Shown piece after piece: positions 16,974 through 25,101 of a DNA stretch of 64,000 nt. This stretch comes from F23-B02 sp946405205 (GTDB taxonomy: Bacteria; Bacillota; Clostridia; Oscillospirales; Oscillospiraceae): positions 36,855 to 100,854 of the forward strand of contig CAMJGL010000005.1 in NCBI GenBank assembly GCA_946405205.1, written 5' to 3'. Position 1 is the stretch's first letter, and each line of letters starts with the position of its first letter. Both the position numbers and the translations under genes were made by a program. The notes below the pieces were generated by a model that was not told the DNA's origin, searched no databases, and worked only from the letters and a program-made list of their open reading frames with translations.

Positions 16974-17356
16974 ACGAGTTCACCGATCATTTCAAGTAGT
17001 GATTTTATCAGAGGTAGAGCCGTGAATACAGCGGCCGCCGCCCCCAAAAGATCAACCGCGGAGGCTATCCCCGATTGTCCGGCATCCTTGCAGAGGCTTG
17101 CGCTGATATTTACGACAATGGCTATGCCTACGCATTTTACTATCGGCATGAATACGGCCGAGCTGAGCCCTGTGCGGCTTATTGCGTAGTGGATAACATC
17201 AAAAATACTGCCGAACAACTCTGCCGCCGCAATGCATATGACAGCCGCCGCCGCTATAGCAGCGACAAGCCCCATCTCCTGATTGCTTTTTTTGATGAGC
17301 AGCGCGCACAGCGCAGCGATTATGCCTACCGCGGCCCCTTTGATAACGATTTCCAT
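16970..17356 (-). CDS. spoIIIAD: Stage III sporulation protein AD
   Basis: Small polytopic membrane protein of the SpoIIIA complex, 128 residues, with about four membrane segments (AAVGIIAALCALLI, LVAAIAAAAVICIAA, CVGIAIVVNISASL and a C-terminal one). The start overlaps the spoIIIAC stop as TAATG. It is paralogous to SpoIIIAC. Confidence 0.93.
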   Translation of the reverse strand: MEIVIKGAAVGIIAALCALLIKKSNQEMGLVAAIAAAAVICIAAAELFGSIFDVIHYAISRTGLSSAVFMPIVKCVGIAIVVNISASLCKDAGQSGIASAVDLLGAAAAVFTALPLIKSLLEMIGELV

Positions 17357-17550
17357 TACAGCTGAAACAGAGTCTTGATTATTCCGAACAGCTCGCTTAT
17401 TTTCTGCACCACCACGATAAGTACCACGACGAGCGCTGCTATCGTTGTCATCAGCGCCTGCTCGTCCCTGCCGGAGCGGCTGAGCAAAATGTTCAGTACC
17501 GCGACTAAAATGCCGACGGCCGCGATTTTAAATATCAGATCGATCTCCAT
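17356..17550 (-). CDS. spoIIIAC: Stage III sporulation protein AC
   Basis: A 64-residue membrane protein of the SpoIIIA complex with two membrane segments (AAVGILVAVLNILL and LMTTIAALVVVLIVVV), joined by the family loop SRSGRDEQA. Start ATG 17550 has GGAGG four bases upstream. It lies 12 bases after spoIIIAB. Confidence 0.94.
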   Translation of the reverse strand: MEIDLIFKIAAVGILVAVLNILLSRSGRDEQALMTTIAALVVVLIVVVQKISELFGIIKTLFQL

Positions 17551-17562
17551 TTTTCCTCCGTA

Positions 17563-18072
17563 TTACAACAGCATGATGGCTATTATCAGGCCTGTCCCGC
17601 TGCCTATGCCTATGTACATTCTCTTATTTACACTCAGATTGGAGCTGAATATCTGCTGCTCCTGTGAGAGTACAGCCATGCATCGCTCGATAGCTGCGCA
17701 CTGCATCTCAGCGTCATAGCGCCCCAGGCTGCCGCCGAGGCTCTTTACGGCAGCAAGCGATGCCGGTGAGAGCTGCTGCAAATACTTGTCCGCGCAGCCG
17801 CACCATATCTCCGCAAAGGAATGCTCTCCGAGTGCCGTAAGCTGCGCCGCCGCAGCGGATACGAATGGCCTGACCTGTTTTGCCGCGCCTTCCTCCAGTA
17901 CCGTGAACACCTCATCCATGGGCGCTCTGCGAGTGCATATCTCGCCTTTTGCTATCTCGAGCATTGAGATAAGCGCCGCATAGCATTTTTCGGTATTGCC
18001 GAGTGAGTATGCTTTTTTTATGCCTATCATCGAGCAGGCCGCCACTATTATCACTGCTCCAAGCCAATTCAT
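17563..18072 (-). CDS. spoIIIAB: Stage III sporulation protein AB
   Basis: Membrane-anchored helical protein of the SpoIIIA complex with a fold related to GspF. The ATG at 18072 (MNWLGAVIIVAACSMIGI) lies two bases past the spoIIIAA stop and has GGGGAGA upstream, giving 169 residues; an in-frame extension to 18153 would overlap spoIIIAA by 80 bases. One N-terminal and one C-terminal membrane segment (IGIGSGTGLIIAIMLL) flank a helical domain with the family motif GEICTRRAPMDEVF. Confidence 0.93.
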   Translation of the reverse strand: MNWLGAVIIVAACSMIGIKKAYSLGNTEKCYAALISMLEIAKGEICTRRAPMDEVFTVLEEGAAKQVRPFVSAAAAQLTALGEHSFAEIWCGCADKYLQQLSPASLAAVKSLGGSLGRYDAEMQCAAIERCMAVLSQEQQIFSSNLSVNKRMYIGIGSGTGLIIAIMLL

Positions 18073-18073
18073 T

Positions 18074-18940
18074 TCATATCTCCCCGTATGAATAGCTGCG
18101 TTTCCCGCAGCGGTTTTCAATAACGACTGCATTTTTGAATACTCCGAGCTCAAGCAGCCTTCTGTACACCGGTCTGCTGCACAGCTCGGACTTGTCGGCT
18201 GCGTGAGCCGTCGCTATAAGCCTCACCCCGCAGCCTGACGCAGTTTCGGCGGCTTCCACATCCTCCGGGGAGCTTATCTCGTCCATGGCGATTATCTGCG
18301 GGTTCATTGCTCTCAGCAGCATCATGACCGCCTGAGCCTTTGGAACGCCGGACATGATATCGCTTGCATTTCCGAGGTCAAATTGAGGCACTCCCCTATG
18401 TACCGCGGCAAGCTCTCCGCGCTCGTCGGCAACGGAGACCCGCTTGCCTGAGTCTGACAACTGCCTTATGCACTCGCGCAGAAATGTGGTCTTGCCGTAT
18501 CCGGGCGGCGACAATACCAGAACACTGCCACGGGCCTCTGCCTTGATCCTGTCTATCGCCGCTTGTCCGCACCCCCTGATCTCGTGCGGTATTCTTATTG
18601 CAAGCGAGCTTATGCCGCGCATCCCTGTAACCTTGCCGTCATCGATGATGCCTGTCCCGCACAGGCCTATCCTGATGCCGCCGGAGCAATTGATGAAACC
18701 TTTGGCGATGCTGCTTTGCGCCGTATGCACAGAGGCGTTAGTTGCCCGCTCTATAACCCAGTCTATGTCCCTTGTTTCTGTCAAAACGTCGGATATGGGT
18801 ATCTCCGTTCCCCCAATGAGGACGGCAGCCTTTCTTCCCGCTCTGAGGCGGAATTCCTCCGCCTCAGATGCAGGTATGCCTGAACATTCCGTCAGCAGCC
18901 GCCGCGGCAGCAGCTCGAGAGCCTTTTCGTAGGTGTTCAT
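18074..18940 (-). CDS. spoIIIAA: Stage III sporulation protein AA, ATPase
   Basis: Cytoplasmic AAA-type ATPase of the SpoIIIA channel, resembling secretion ATPases. 288 residues. Walker A is SPPGYGKTTFLRE near residue 155, Walker B is IIAMDEISS near 220, and RPVYRRLLELGVF lies near the C-terminus. Start ATG 18940 has TAGGAG. It lies 9 bases after the SPOCS/LysM gene, with no terminator or room for a promoter between, so both are probably read together. Confidence 0.95.
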   Translation of the reverse strand: MNTYEKALELLPRRLLTECSGIPASEAEEFRLRAGRKAAVLIGGTEIPISDVLTETRDIDWVIERATNASVHTAQSSIAKGFINCSGGIRIGLCGTGIIDDGKVTGMRGISSLAIRIPHEIRGCGQAAIDRIKAEARGSVLVLSPPGYGKTTFLRECIRQLSDSGKRVSVADERGELAAVHRGVPQFDLGNASDIMSGVPKAQAVMMLLRAMNPQIIAMDEISSPEDVEAAETASGCGVRLIATAHAADKSELCSRPVYRRLLELGVFKNAVVIENRCGKRSYSYGEI

Positions 18941-18949
18941 CGTATTCTC

Positions 18950-20437
18950 CTACCGCACGACGGGTATCAGCAGCAGTCTGCCCTCGATGCTCTCACCGTC
19001 CTCAATGGCGTTTATCTCTTTTATGAGCGCCATGTCGGAACCGTACTTTTTTGCTATGCTCCACAGATCGCTGTCAAGGGCCCTGCACATATATGCTGAG
19101 GCTCCGGCTCTGCCCGACTCGCATGGCTCGGCGCTGATGTCGTTAATCATCGTCACTTCGGCATGCATAACGGTGTAAAGCTCAGCTTCTATATCCACTG
19201 AGATATTTATCACGGCTTCATCGGCTTTTGCGGCTGCCCTGATGTTTCTAACGCGTGTCGACTCAAGCTCGAAACCTTCACCAATTTCGTACGGTATTTC
19301 CGCTGTACCCCGCACCCTGCAGGAGCGCAGCGAGCCTTCGCTGTCGGCATAAATTATATCCGCGGTCACCGGTGTCGATATCTGCCCTTCGGTGATATCG
19401 AGGGCACTGCATGAGGCATTGGCGCAGAGTATCCTGCTGACGCCGTAATCCGAGTTATATGAAAGGGATATGTTCTCGCTTGAGGTCGTGCATGAGACAG
19501 CGCTCAGATACTCAAACTCAGCGGAGTTCGTGCTCAGCTCCATACCGCAGGCGTATGCGTCATCGATGCAGCTAATATGCTGCTGCTCGGTGCATACGAT
19601 TTGTATCACTCCTCGTATATCGGCGGCAAGCTTCTCGCCCAGATGCTCAAAGTACTGACCCGTGACCATGCCTACGGCTCGGACTTTTGGCTCGTTGGCG
19701 TCATCGGGAAGCTCGAAAAGCTGGGAAAAGCCTATGCTGAAGTCCGCCGTCTCGGGAGCAGAGGACACAACATACAGCGCATGTATCAGTGCCCGCCCTT
19801 TTACGATAAGCTTGCTGCCTATCACCTCGCTGCTTTCAACAACAAGGTTTGAACAGGCGGAGACGAATTCACCGTTTTGTAAGCTTTCCGGGAGCTGGAG
19901 ATCCTCCTCAAGGCTCAGCATTTTTTCGCCTGCAAGCACAACGCCCTGATAATCGATTTCGCCAGACTTTATGAACAGCTTTTCGGTCGGGGCATCAGGC
20001 GCTTCAGCCCATGAAAAGTCCAGATATTTATAGCAGCACTGCGTAACACAAAGGTCTGCATTTACCGATACCTTGCGCGGATTCACCGGCTTGACTTCAA
20101 GATTCAGTACAGACGTATCAATTATAGACACGCTCGTGCTGTCCGCGCCGGGTGCGTCAAGCTTGACCTCAAAAGGTATAACGGCGCTTATCGTCCGTAT
20201 CCCCTCTCCTGTCTCTGGGATATACAGCACCGTAACATCCAGCTCGCCGCCCACGGAAACGCAGTCCGTCTCAAGGTTTTTTGACCTTATTCTGCACTGA
20301 TGCCTGCAGCCGAGTATGCGCAGAATATCCTCCATAGTGTCGGGTACAACAATGTCCTCCTTCAGCCCGGCGGCTGACTTGGTGCAGCACAGCTTTTTAT
20401 ATACGCTTTTTTCTCTGTTTTTGAGTTCGATTTTCAT
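18950..20437 (-). CDS. SPOCS (DUF3794) and LysM domain protein
   Basis: A 495-residue protein with an N-terminal SPOCS/DUF3794 domain (residues about 30-115, VVPDTMEDILRILGC), further SPOCS-like repeats in the middle (VPLPD-type VAGEKMLSLEEDL and C-terminal TADIIYADSEGSLRS) and a C-terminal LysM domain (LDSDLWSIAKKYGSD...INAIEDGESI). The family includes spore coat and spore envelope proteins such as SpoVID and SafA relatives; LysM binds peptidoglycan. No signal peptide is seen, as expected for a mother-cell cytoplasmic coat morphogen. Start ATG 20437 has GGAGG-like GGCGGAG. It immediately precedes spoIIIAA, which supports a sporulation role. Confidence 0.88.
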   Translation of the reverse strand: MKIELKNREKSVYKKLCCTKSAAGLKEDIVVPDTMEDILRILGCRHQCRIRSKNLETDCVSVGGELDVTVLYIPETGEGIRTISAVIPFEVKLDAPGADSTSVSIIDTSVLNLEVKPVNPRKVSVNADLCVTQCCYKYLDFSWAEAPDAPTEKLFIKSGEIDYQGVVLAGEKMLSLEEDLQLPESLQNGEFVSACSNLVVESSEVIGSKLIVKGRALIHALYVVSSAPETADFSIGFSQLFELPDDANEPKVRAVGMVTGQYFEHLGEKLAADIRGVIQIVCTEQQHISCIDDAYACGMELSTNSAEFEYLSAVSCTTSSENISLSYNSDYGVSRILCANASCSALDITEGQISTPVTADIIYADSEGSLRSCRVRGTAEIPYEIGEGFELESTRVRNIRAAAKADEAVINISVDIEAELYTVMHAEVTMINDISAEPCESGRAGASAYMCRALDSDLWSIAKKYGSDMALIKEINAIEDGESIEGRLLLIPVVR

Positions 20438-20504
20438 AATAGCTCCGCCTTCCTTTGCACTTATGCTGTTTGTACAAACTATGCGGCCGGTACGGATAAT
20501 ATTA
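20438..20504 (-). promoter_or_regulatory. Upstream region of the SPOCS-spoIIIA operon, possible sporulation promoter
   Basis: Sixty-odd bases with a perfect 12-base palindrome GTTTGTACAAAC (20468-20479). It is flanked by GCATAGT on one side and CATAAGTG on the other, which loosely resemble sigma-E -35 and -10 elements, with a 12-base gap that is slightly short. No vegetative promoter is apparent. Sigma-E control of spoIIIA is known in other spore formers; the placement here is an inference. Confidence 0.35.
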
Positions 20505-20657
20505 CTATTTGCATCTGCGGATCCAGATGCCGAGGCAGATAAGTCCCGCCGCCAGAATGAACCACCAGAACTGCGTCGGCAGTATCAGCGCCAAGATTAT
20601 TATTATCCCGCTCACAATTGCTATCGTTGCAAACAGAGAAAATGGCCCCTTATGCAA
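20505..20657 (-). CDS. Small two-helix membrane protein, unrecognised
   Basis: A 50-residue reading frame from TTG 20657 to TAG 20505: MHKGPFSLFATIAIVSG at the start, then hydrophobic residues to about 26, a PTQFWWF turn, and a second hydrophobic segment (ILAAGLICLGIWI) ending in the basic tail RRCK. Two membrane helices with a WW turn are hard to get by chance. The only start is TTG, seven bases after GGGAGG, but that GGGAGG is also the 3' arm of the rsgA terminator. It lies between rsgA and the SPOCS/LysM gene. Function unknown; it may belong with the sporulation operon. Confidence 0.6.
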   Translation of the reverse strand: MHKGPFSLFATIAIVSGIIIILALILPTQFWWFILAAGLICLGIWIRRCK

Positions 20658-20705
20658 AAAACCGCCTCCCGCACAAGCGTTTGTAAAACACTATGCGGGA
20701 GACGG
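20656..20705 (-). terminator. Terminator after rsgA
   Basis: A 12-bp stem (CCGTCTCCCGCA / TGCGGGAGGCGG, one U-G pair) with a loop of about 20 bases, followed by TTTTTT, 13 bases past the rsgA stop. It ends the priA-to-rsgA operon. Its 3' arm and U-tract also form the apparent ribosome-binding site and start of the 50-residue membrane protein. Confidence 0.88.
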
Positions 20706-20717
20706 TCATATTATGTT

Positions 20718-21596
20718 TCATTTGTTTTCCCAGAACTTGTTCTGGGCGCTCAGCTCATAAAGCCGTTTGTATGACTGATATCGGCTGAGCTTTATCCTGC
20801 CGTTTTGCACGGCCTCTGTCACGGCACAGCCAGGCTCTTTAAGATGAGCGCAGTCAGCAAAACGGCACTTGCCAATGAAGCTTCTGAAGTCTCTGAAATC
20901 ATATTGCAGCTCCTGCTTATCAATCGTCTGCATCATTTCAACTTCAAAGGAGGCAAATCCGGGCGTATCCGCAATGAAGGTATCCTCATCAACGGCGAAA
21001 AATTCAACGTGCCGCGTTGTATGTCTGCCGCGGCCAAGCTTTTCGCTCACTTCGCCGACTTCAAGATCAAGTCCCGGAACTATGGAGTTCAGAATGCTGG
21101 ATTTTCCCACACCGGAGTTGCCCGTGAAAGCGCAGATCTTTCCCTTAAGGGCGCTTTTGAGCTCATCAATGCCGCTGCCGTCGAAAGCGCTGACTCTGAA
21201 TGTATCGAAGCCTGACGAGGAGTAGATATCGTATAGCTCATTTGCGGGATCAAGATCCGTTTTGTTTATGCAGACAATAAGCTCGCAGCCGGCCTCCTCG
21301 GTTATGACGGAGACCCTGTCTATCAGGAACGGGTCGGTAACGGGATTGGTGTTTGCCGCGATAAATACAAGCACGTCAATGTTCGCAACTGCAGGCCGGA
21401 TGAAAAAGTTTTTTCTTTCATGGACTTTTTCGATATATCCCTTGCCGTTTCCGCTTACAGCAAAGCTCACCCTGTCGCCCACCAATGGGGATGTTCCGTC
21501 AAGCCGGAATTTACCCCTTGCTCTGCACTCGTACACCGAGTTTTCGGCGCTGACATAGTAAAAACCGCTGAGGGCTTTGATTATAGTACCGTTCAT
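20718..21596 (-). CDS. rsgA: Ribosome small subunit-dependent GTPase RsgA
   Basis: Circularly permuted GTPase that checks late 30S assembly. 292 residues: N-terminal OB-fold (1-70), GTPase domain with G4 NKTD near 113, G1 GNSGVGKSS near 165, G3 DTPGF near 213, and a C-terminal zinc-binding segment (CRFADCAHLKEPGC, 251-264). Start ATG 21596 lies one base past the prkC stop. The stp-prkC-rsgA order is standard in Firmicutes. Confidence 0.97.
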   Translation of the reverse strand: MNGTIIKALSGFYYVSAENSVYECRARGKFRLDGTSPLVGDRVSFAVSGNGKGYIEKVHERKNFFIRPAVANIDVLVFIAANTNPVTDPFLIDRVSVITEEAGCELIVCINKTDLDPANELYDIYSSSGFDTFRVSAFDGSGIDELKSALKGKICAFTGNSGVGKSSILNSIVPGLDLEVGEVSEKLGRGRHTTRHVEFFAVDEDTFIADTPGFASFEVEMMQTIDKQELQYDFRDFRSFIGKCRFADCAHLKEPGCAVTEAVQNGRIKLSRYQSYKRLYELSAQNKFWENK

Positions 21597-23312
21597 TTAT
21601 CCCTCACTGCCGCTCTGACCGGAGGAGATCTGGATATAGATCTTTGTGTGTTCTTCGACGGATTCGCCCGCGCCGCGGCTCTGCCATACGACAGTTCCGG
21701 CCTCAAGCTCACTGTCGACCACTGTCACGGAGCCGACGCTGAGGCTGCTTCCCTCTATTTTGGCGACAGCCGCGTCCTTGGACAGGCCCTTGAGCTGCGG
21801 GACCGTGGTCATTTTGACCTCTGGGCCGGTGCTTATTATTATACTGACCGGGGAGCCGGCCTCCGCCTTTTCTCCTGCGGAGGGCTCGGTGTTTATTACA
21901 TAGCCCTTGGTGATGCTGGAAGACGGAGCTTCGCTTATGGAATAGGTGAAGCCTGCATCCTGGATAAGGCTGATCGCTTCATCGCGGCTTTTGTTGACGA
22001 TATTAGGAACAAACAGATCCGCACGCTGGTCGTCGGGAAGTGCCTCGCCGGAACTGATGATCAGTACAACTTCTATCTTTTCGTTCTTATCGCTGACCGA
22101 TCTGCTTTGCCCACCCTCAGGATCCTGAGAAAGGATTATTCCTTTATCATGCTCAAGATCGACCTTGTAGGTTATGGTGAACTTGAAGCTCTTCTTCAGA
22201 TCCTCATCATTTATAACATCCTCATAGTACCTGCCGACAAAGTCCGGAACTTCGACCCTTACCGGCTCTGAGAACAGATCTTTAAGGAAATAACCGTTTA
22301 TAAACACAAAAACCAGGATTATAAATATCAAAACCGCAAAGATGCCGGAGCTGAACGCGATTTTTCTTCTTCGCCTGCTGCTGCGTCTGCCGCCTTTTGG
22401 CTGTTCAGGAGCATCATCGCCGTCGATAAGGAACGCTTCGGGAGAGTCGCTGTCCTCAAGCACCTGAGCGGCAAGGCTCTGCTTACGGAAGGCTTCCAAA
22501 TCATCCAGCAGCTCTGCCGCCGTCTGATATCGGGCATCAATATCCGAGTCCATTGCCTTTAGGCAGATGCGCTCAAGCTCCTCGGGTATCTCCGGCAGGA
22601 TAGCGCGAGGCGGCGCGGCCTGTGTGTTCATATGCATGACGGCGACCTCGGTATCAGAATTGCCTACATACGGAAGTCTTCCGGTGAGCATCTCGTACAT
22701 CACTATGCCGAGAGAGTATATGTCGCTTCTGGCATCCGGCGCGGCTCCTCTTGCCTGTTCGGGTGCAATGTAATGCACCGAGCCCACAGTCTCACCGCTG
22801 CTCTCCTCAATATCACTCTGAAGCGATGCAATGCCGAAATCCGCTACCTTTATCATACCATCCCTGAGCAGCATGATATTCTGCGGCTTTATGTCCCTGT
22901 GGATTATCCCCTTATTGTGGGCGTGCTTGAGCGCCTTGGCTATCTGGGTGGTAAAGCTGAGAACCTCGCTTGGGCATAAAGCCCCTGCCTTTTGCAGATA
23001 CTGCTTCAGTGTTATACCGTCAACAAGCTCCATTACGATGTATTCAATGTCATCGCTGTGGCTGACGTCATACACCGAGACGATGTTCGGGTGCGAAAGC
23101 ATGGCTACTGCCTGCGATTCCGCCCGAAATCTTTTTCTGAATTCCTCGTTTGCCGCGGTCTCATCCCGCATTATTTTGATTGCGTCATAGCGGTTTAGCC
23201 GGTGGCAGAGAGCCTTATAAACATATGCCATACCGCCGGAGCCGATAAGTTCCATGATCTCATATCGACCGTCGAGCATCATACCTATATATTTTTCAGC
23301 ACTGTTTTCCAT
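21597..23312 (-). CDS. prkC: PASTA-domain Ser/Thr protein kinase PrkC
   Basis: Membrane-bound Hanks-type kinase that senses cell-wall fragments and phosphorylates division, wall and germination targets. The ATG at 23312 (MENSAEKYIG) has AAAGGTG upstream and gives 571 residues; a TTG seven codons earlier overlaps stp and lacks a site. The kinase domain (about 15-275) has GSGGMAYVYKA, IHRDIKPQN and DFGIA. One membrane segment (GIFAVLIFIILVFVFINGYF) lies near 325, and three extracellular PASTA repeats follow. Confidence 0.96.
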   Translation of the reverse strand: MENSAEKYIGMMLDGRYEIMELIGSGGMAYVYKALCHRLNRYDAIKIMRDETAANEEFRKRFRAESQAVAMLSHPNIVSVYDVSHSDDIEYIVMELVDGITLKQYLQKAGALCPSEVLSFTTQIAKALKHAHNKGIIHRDIKPQNIMLLRDGMIKVADFGIASLQSDIEESSGETVGSVHYIAPEQARGAAPDARSDIYSLGIVMYEMLTGRLPYVGNSDTEVAVMHMNTQAAPPRAILPEIPEELERICLKAMDSDIDARYQTAAELLDDLEAFRKQSLAAQVLEDSDSPEAFLIDGDDAPEQPKGGRRSSRRRRKIAFSSGIFAVLIFIILVFVFINGYFLKDLFSEPVRVEVPDFVGRYYEDVINDEDLKKSFKFTITYKVDLEHDKGIILSQDPEGGQSRSVSDKNEKIEVVLIISSGEALPDDQRADLFVPNIVNKSRDEAISLIQDAGFTYSISEAPSSSITKGYVINTEPSAGEKAEAGSPVSIIISTGPEVKMTTVPQLKGLSKDAAVAKIEGSSLSVGSVTVVDSELEAGTVVWQSRGAGESVEEHTKIYIQISSGQSGSEG

Positions 23313-23329
23313 AAAAGCACCTTTAAATA

Positions 23330-24067
23330 TCAAATCTTCACCAGTACGACGGTCACATTGTCCCGCGCACCTCTGTCAAGCGCAAGAGCCATGAGCTTAC
23401 TGCAGACTTCCTCGGGGGAACCGTTGTTAAGAAAGCATTCGTACATCTCCTTATCGGAGACCATGTTGCTCAAGCCGTCAGAGCACAGGAGGATACCGTC
23501 TCCGGCTTTGAGCGGACATTCAAAATAATCACATTCTACCGACCTGTCAACACCGAGGGCTCGGGTGATAATGTTCTTTTTCTGGTGTGTCGCTGCCTCC
23601 TCACGGGTTATGGCCCCCATGTTGACAAGCTCCTGGACGTATGAATGGTCGCGGCTTATCTGCTCGATACCGGCTCTGCTGAGGTGGTAGGCTCTGCTGT
23701 CGCCTACATTTACAAGAAAGGCCTTTCTGCGGGTGATTATTCCGCCGACAAGAGTCGTGCCCATGCCGTTATAGTTGGCGTCAAAGCGTGAGTATTCATA
23801 GACAACGCCGTTGGCGTCGGCGCAGCTTTCGCGCAGGAGCTTCTCCTGATTGCCGATAAAAAACCTTGGCGCCACAAGGGATTCAAATATCCTGCTGACA
23901 AATTCCTTGCTGGAGAGCCGGCTTGCGAGGTCACCGGCCTTGGCTCCGCCCATGCCGTCGCAAATGACAGCGACAACACTTTTACGCTTATCGCAATTTT
24001 CGATAATATAGCTGTCCTGGTTTTCGCTTCTGACTTTTCCCTTGTCAGTAATGCCGAAACTTCTCAT
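23330..24067 (-). CDS. stp: PP2C-type Ser/Thr protein phosphatase (Stp/PrpC)
   Basis: Metal-dependent phosphatase that reverses PrkC phosphorylation. 245 residues. PP2C motifs: VRSENQDSY near residue 14, ICDGMGGAKAGD near 35, LVNVGDSRAYHL near 118, LLCSDGLSNMV near 190 and RDNVTVVLV at the end. The metal-binding aspartates are all present. The start overlaps the rlmN stop (ATGA). Confidence 0.97.
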   Translation of the reverse strand: MRSFGITDKGKVRSENQDSYIIENCDKRKSVVAVICDGMGGAKAGDLASRLSSKEFVSRIFESLVAPRFFIGNQEKLLRESCADANGVVYEYSRFDANYNGMGTTLVGGIITRRKAFLVNVGDSRAYHLSRAGIEQISRDHSYVQELVNMGAITREEAATHQKKNIITRALGVDRSVECDYFECPLKAGDGILLCSDGLSNMVSDKEMYECFLNNGSPEEVCSKLMALALDRGARDNVTVVLVKI

Positions 24068-25101
24068 TTCTTATCATTACCCTTCTGCATTTTTCTGCGA
24101 AGCTGACCGCAGGAGGCGTCAACGTCGCCGCCGAGCTTACGCCGCACGGTCACGTTTACGCCTTCGTCCTCAAGAATCTTTATAAATGCCTTTATATGCC
24201 CGGAGGTTGACGGGCGAAAGCGGCTTTCCTCAACATGATTCATCGGAATAAGATTTATATGAGCGCCGACGCTCCTGGCTCTACCGGCCAACAGCCTCGC
24301 GTGGTATTCCGTGTCATTTACGCCGTCGATCATTATATATTCAAACGATATCCTGCGTCCGGTCTTTTCATAGTACCTCTTACAGCTTCTCATGAGCTCC
24401 TCAACGCCGCGGCCGCGGTTTGCGGGCATTATTTTAGAGCGGGTCTCATCATCGGGCGCGTGGAGAGACACCGACAGAGTCAATTGTAAATTAAGATCGG
24501 CCAGTTTGTCAAATTTCTCCGTTATCCCGCAGGTTGAAAGGGAAATATGCCGCATGCCTATATTCATGCCGTCGGGGTGATTGACGAGTTTTAAAAACCT
24601 TACTACATTGTCAAAGTTGTCGAGCGGCTCGCCGATGCCCATAAGCACGATATTGGAGATGGGCTTACCGGAATCTATCTGCGAAAACAGAACTTCATCG
24701 AGTATCTCCGAAGGCTCAAGGCCGCGTACAAGTCCTCCGATGGTCGAAGCGCAGAACGCGCAGCCCTGACGGCAGCCCACCTGAGACGACACGCATACGG
24801 TGTTTCCGTGCTTATAGCTCATAACGACAGTCTCAACGGCGTTTCCGTCGCAGAGCTCCCACAGGTATTTGATGGTCCCGTCGAGCTTTGAGACCTGCTT
24901 GCTCAATACTTTGGGCGTATATATGCTGTATTCCTTTTCAAGCTTCTCACGCAGTCCTTTGGGAATGTCGCTCATCTCTTCAAAGGAGCCAACTCCCCTG
25001 GCAAGCCATTTGAACACCTGCTTTGCGCGGTATTTAGGCTCGCCCATCTCAAGAAAATCGGCTTCTATTTCTTCGGGAAGCATCGATTTTATGTTTTTCA
25101 T
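24064..25101 (-). CDS. rlmN: Dual-specificity 23S rRNA/tRNA adenine C2 methyltransferase RlmN
   Basis: Radical SAM enzyme that methylates A2503 of 23S rRNA and A37 of some tRNAs. 345 residues. The [4Fe-4S] motif CRQGCAFCAS is near residue 108, GIGEPLDNFDNV near 155, and the C-terminal catalytic cysteine lies in GGDVDASCGQLR near residue 335. Start overlaps rsmB by ATGA. Confidence 0.97.
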   Translation of the reverse strand: MKNIKSMLPEEIEADFLEMGEPKYRAKQVFKWLARGVGSFEEMSDIPKGLREKLEKEYSIYTPKVLSKQVSKLDGTIKYLWELCDGNAVETVVMSYKHGNTVCVSSQVGCRQGCAFCASTIGGLVRGLEPSEILDEVLFSQIDSGKPISNIVLMGIGEPLDNFDNVVRFLKLVNHPDGMNIGMRHISLSTCGITEKFDKLADLNLQLTLSVSLHAPDDETRSKIMPANRGRGVEELMRSCKRYYEKTGRRISFEYIMIDGVNDTEYHARLLAGRARSVGAHINLIPMNHVEESRFRPSTSGHIKAFIKILEDEGVNVTVRRKLGGDVDASCGQLRRKMQKGNDKK

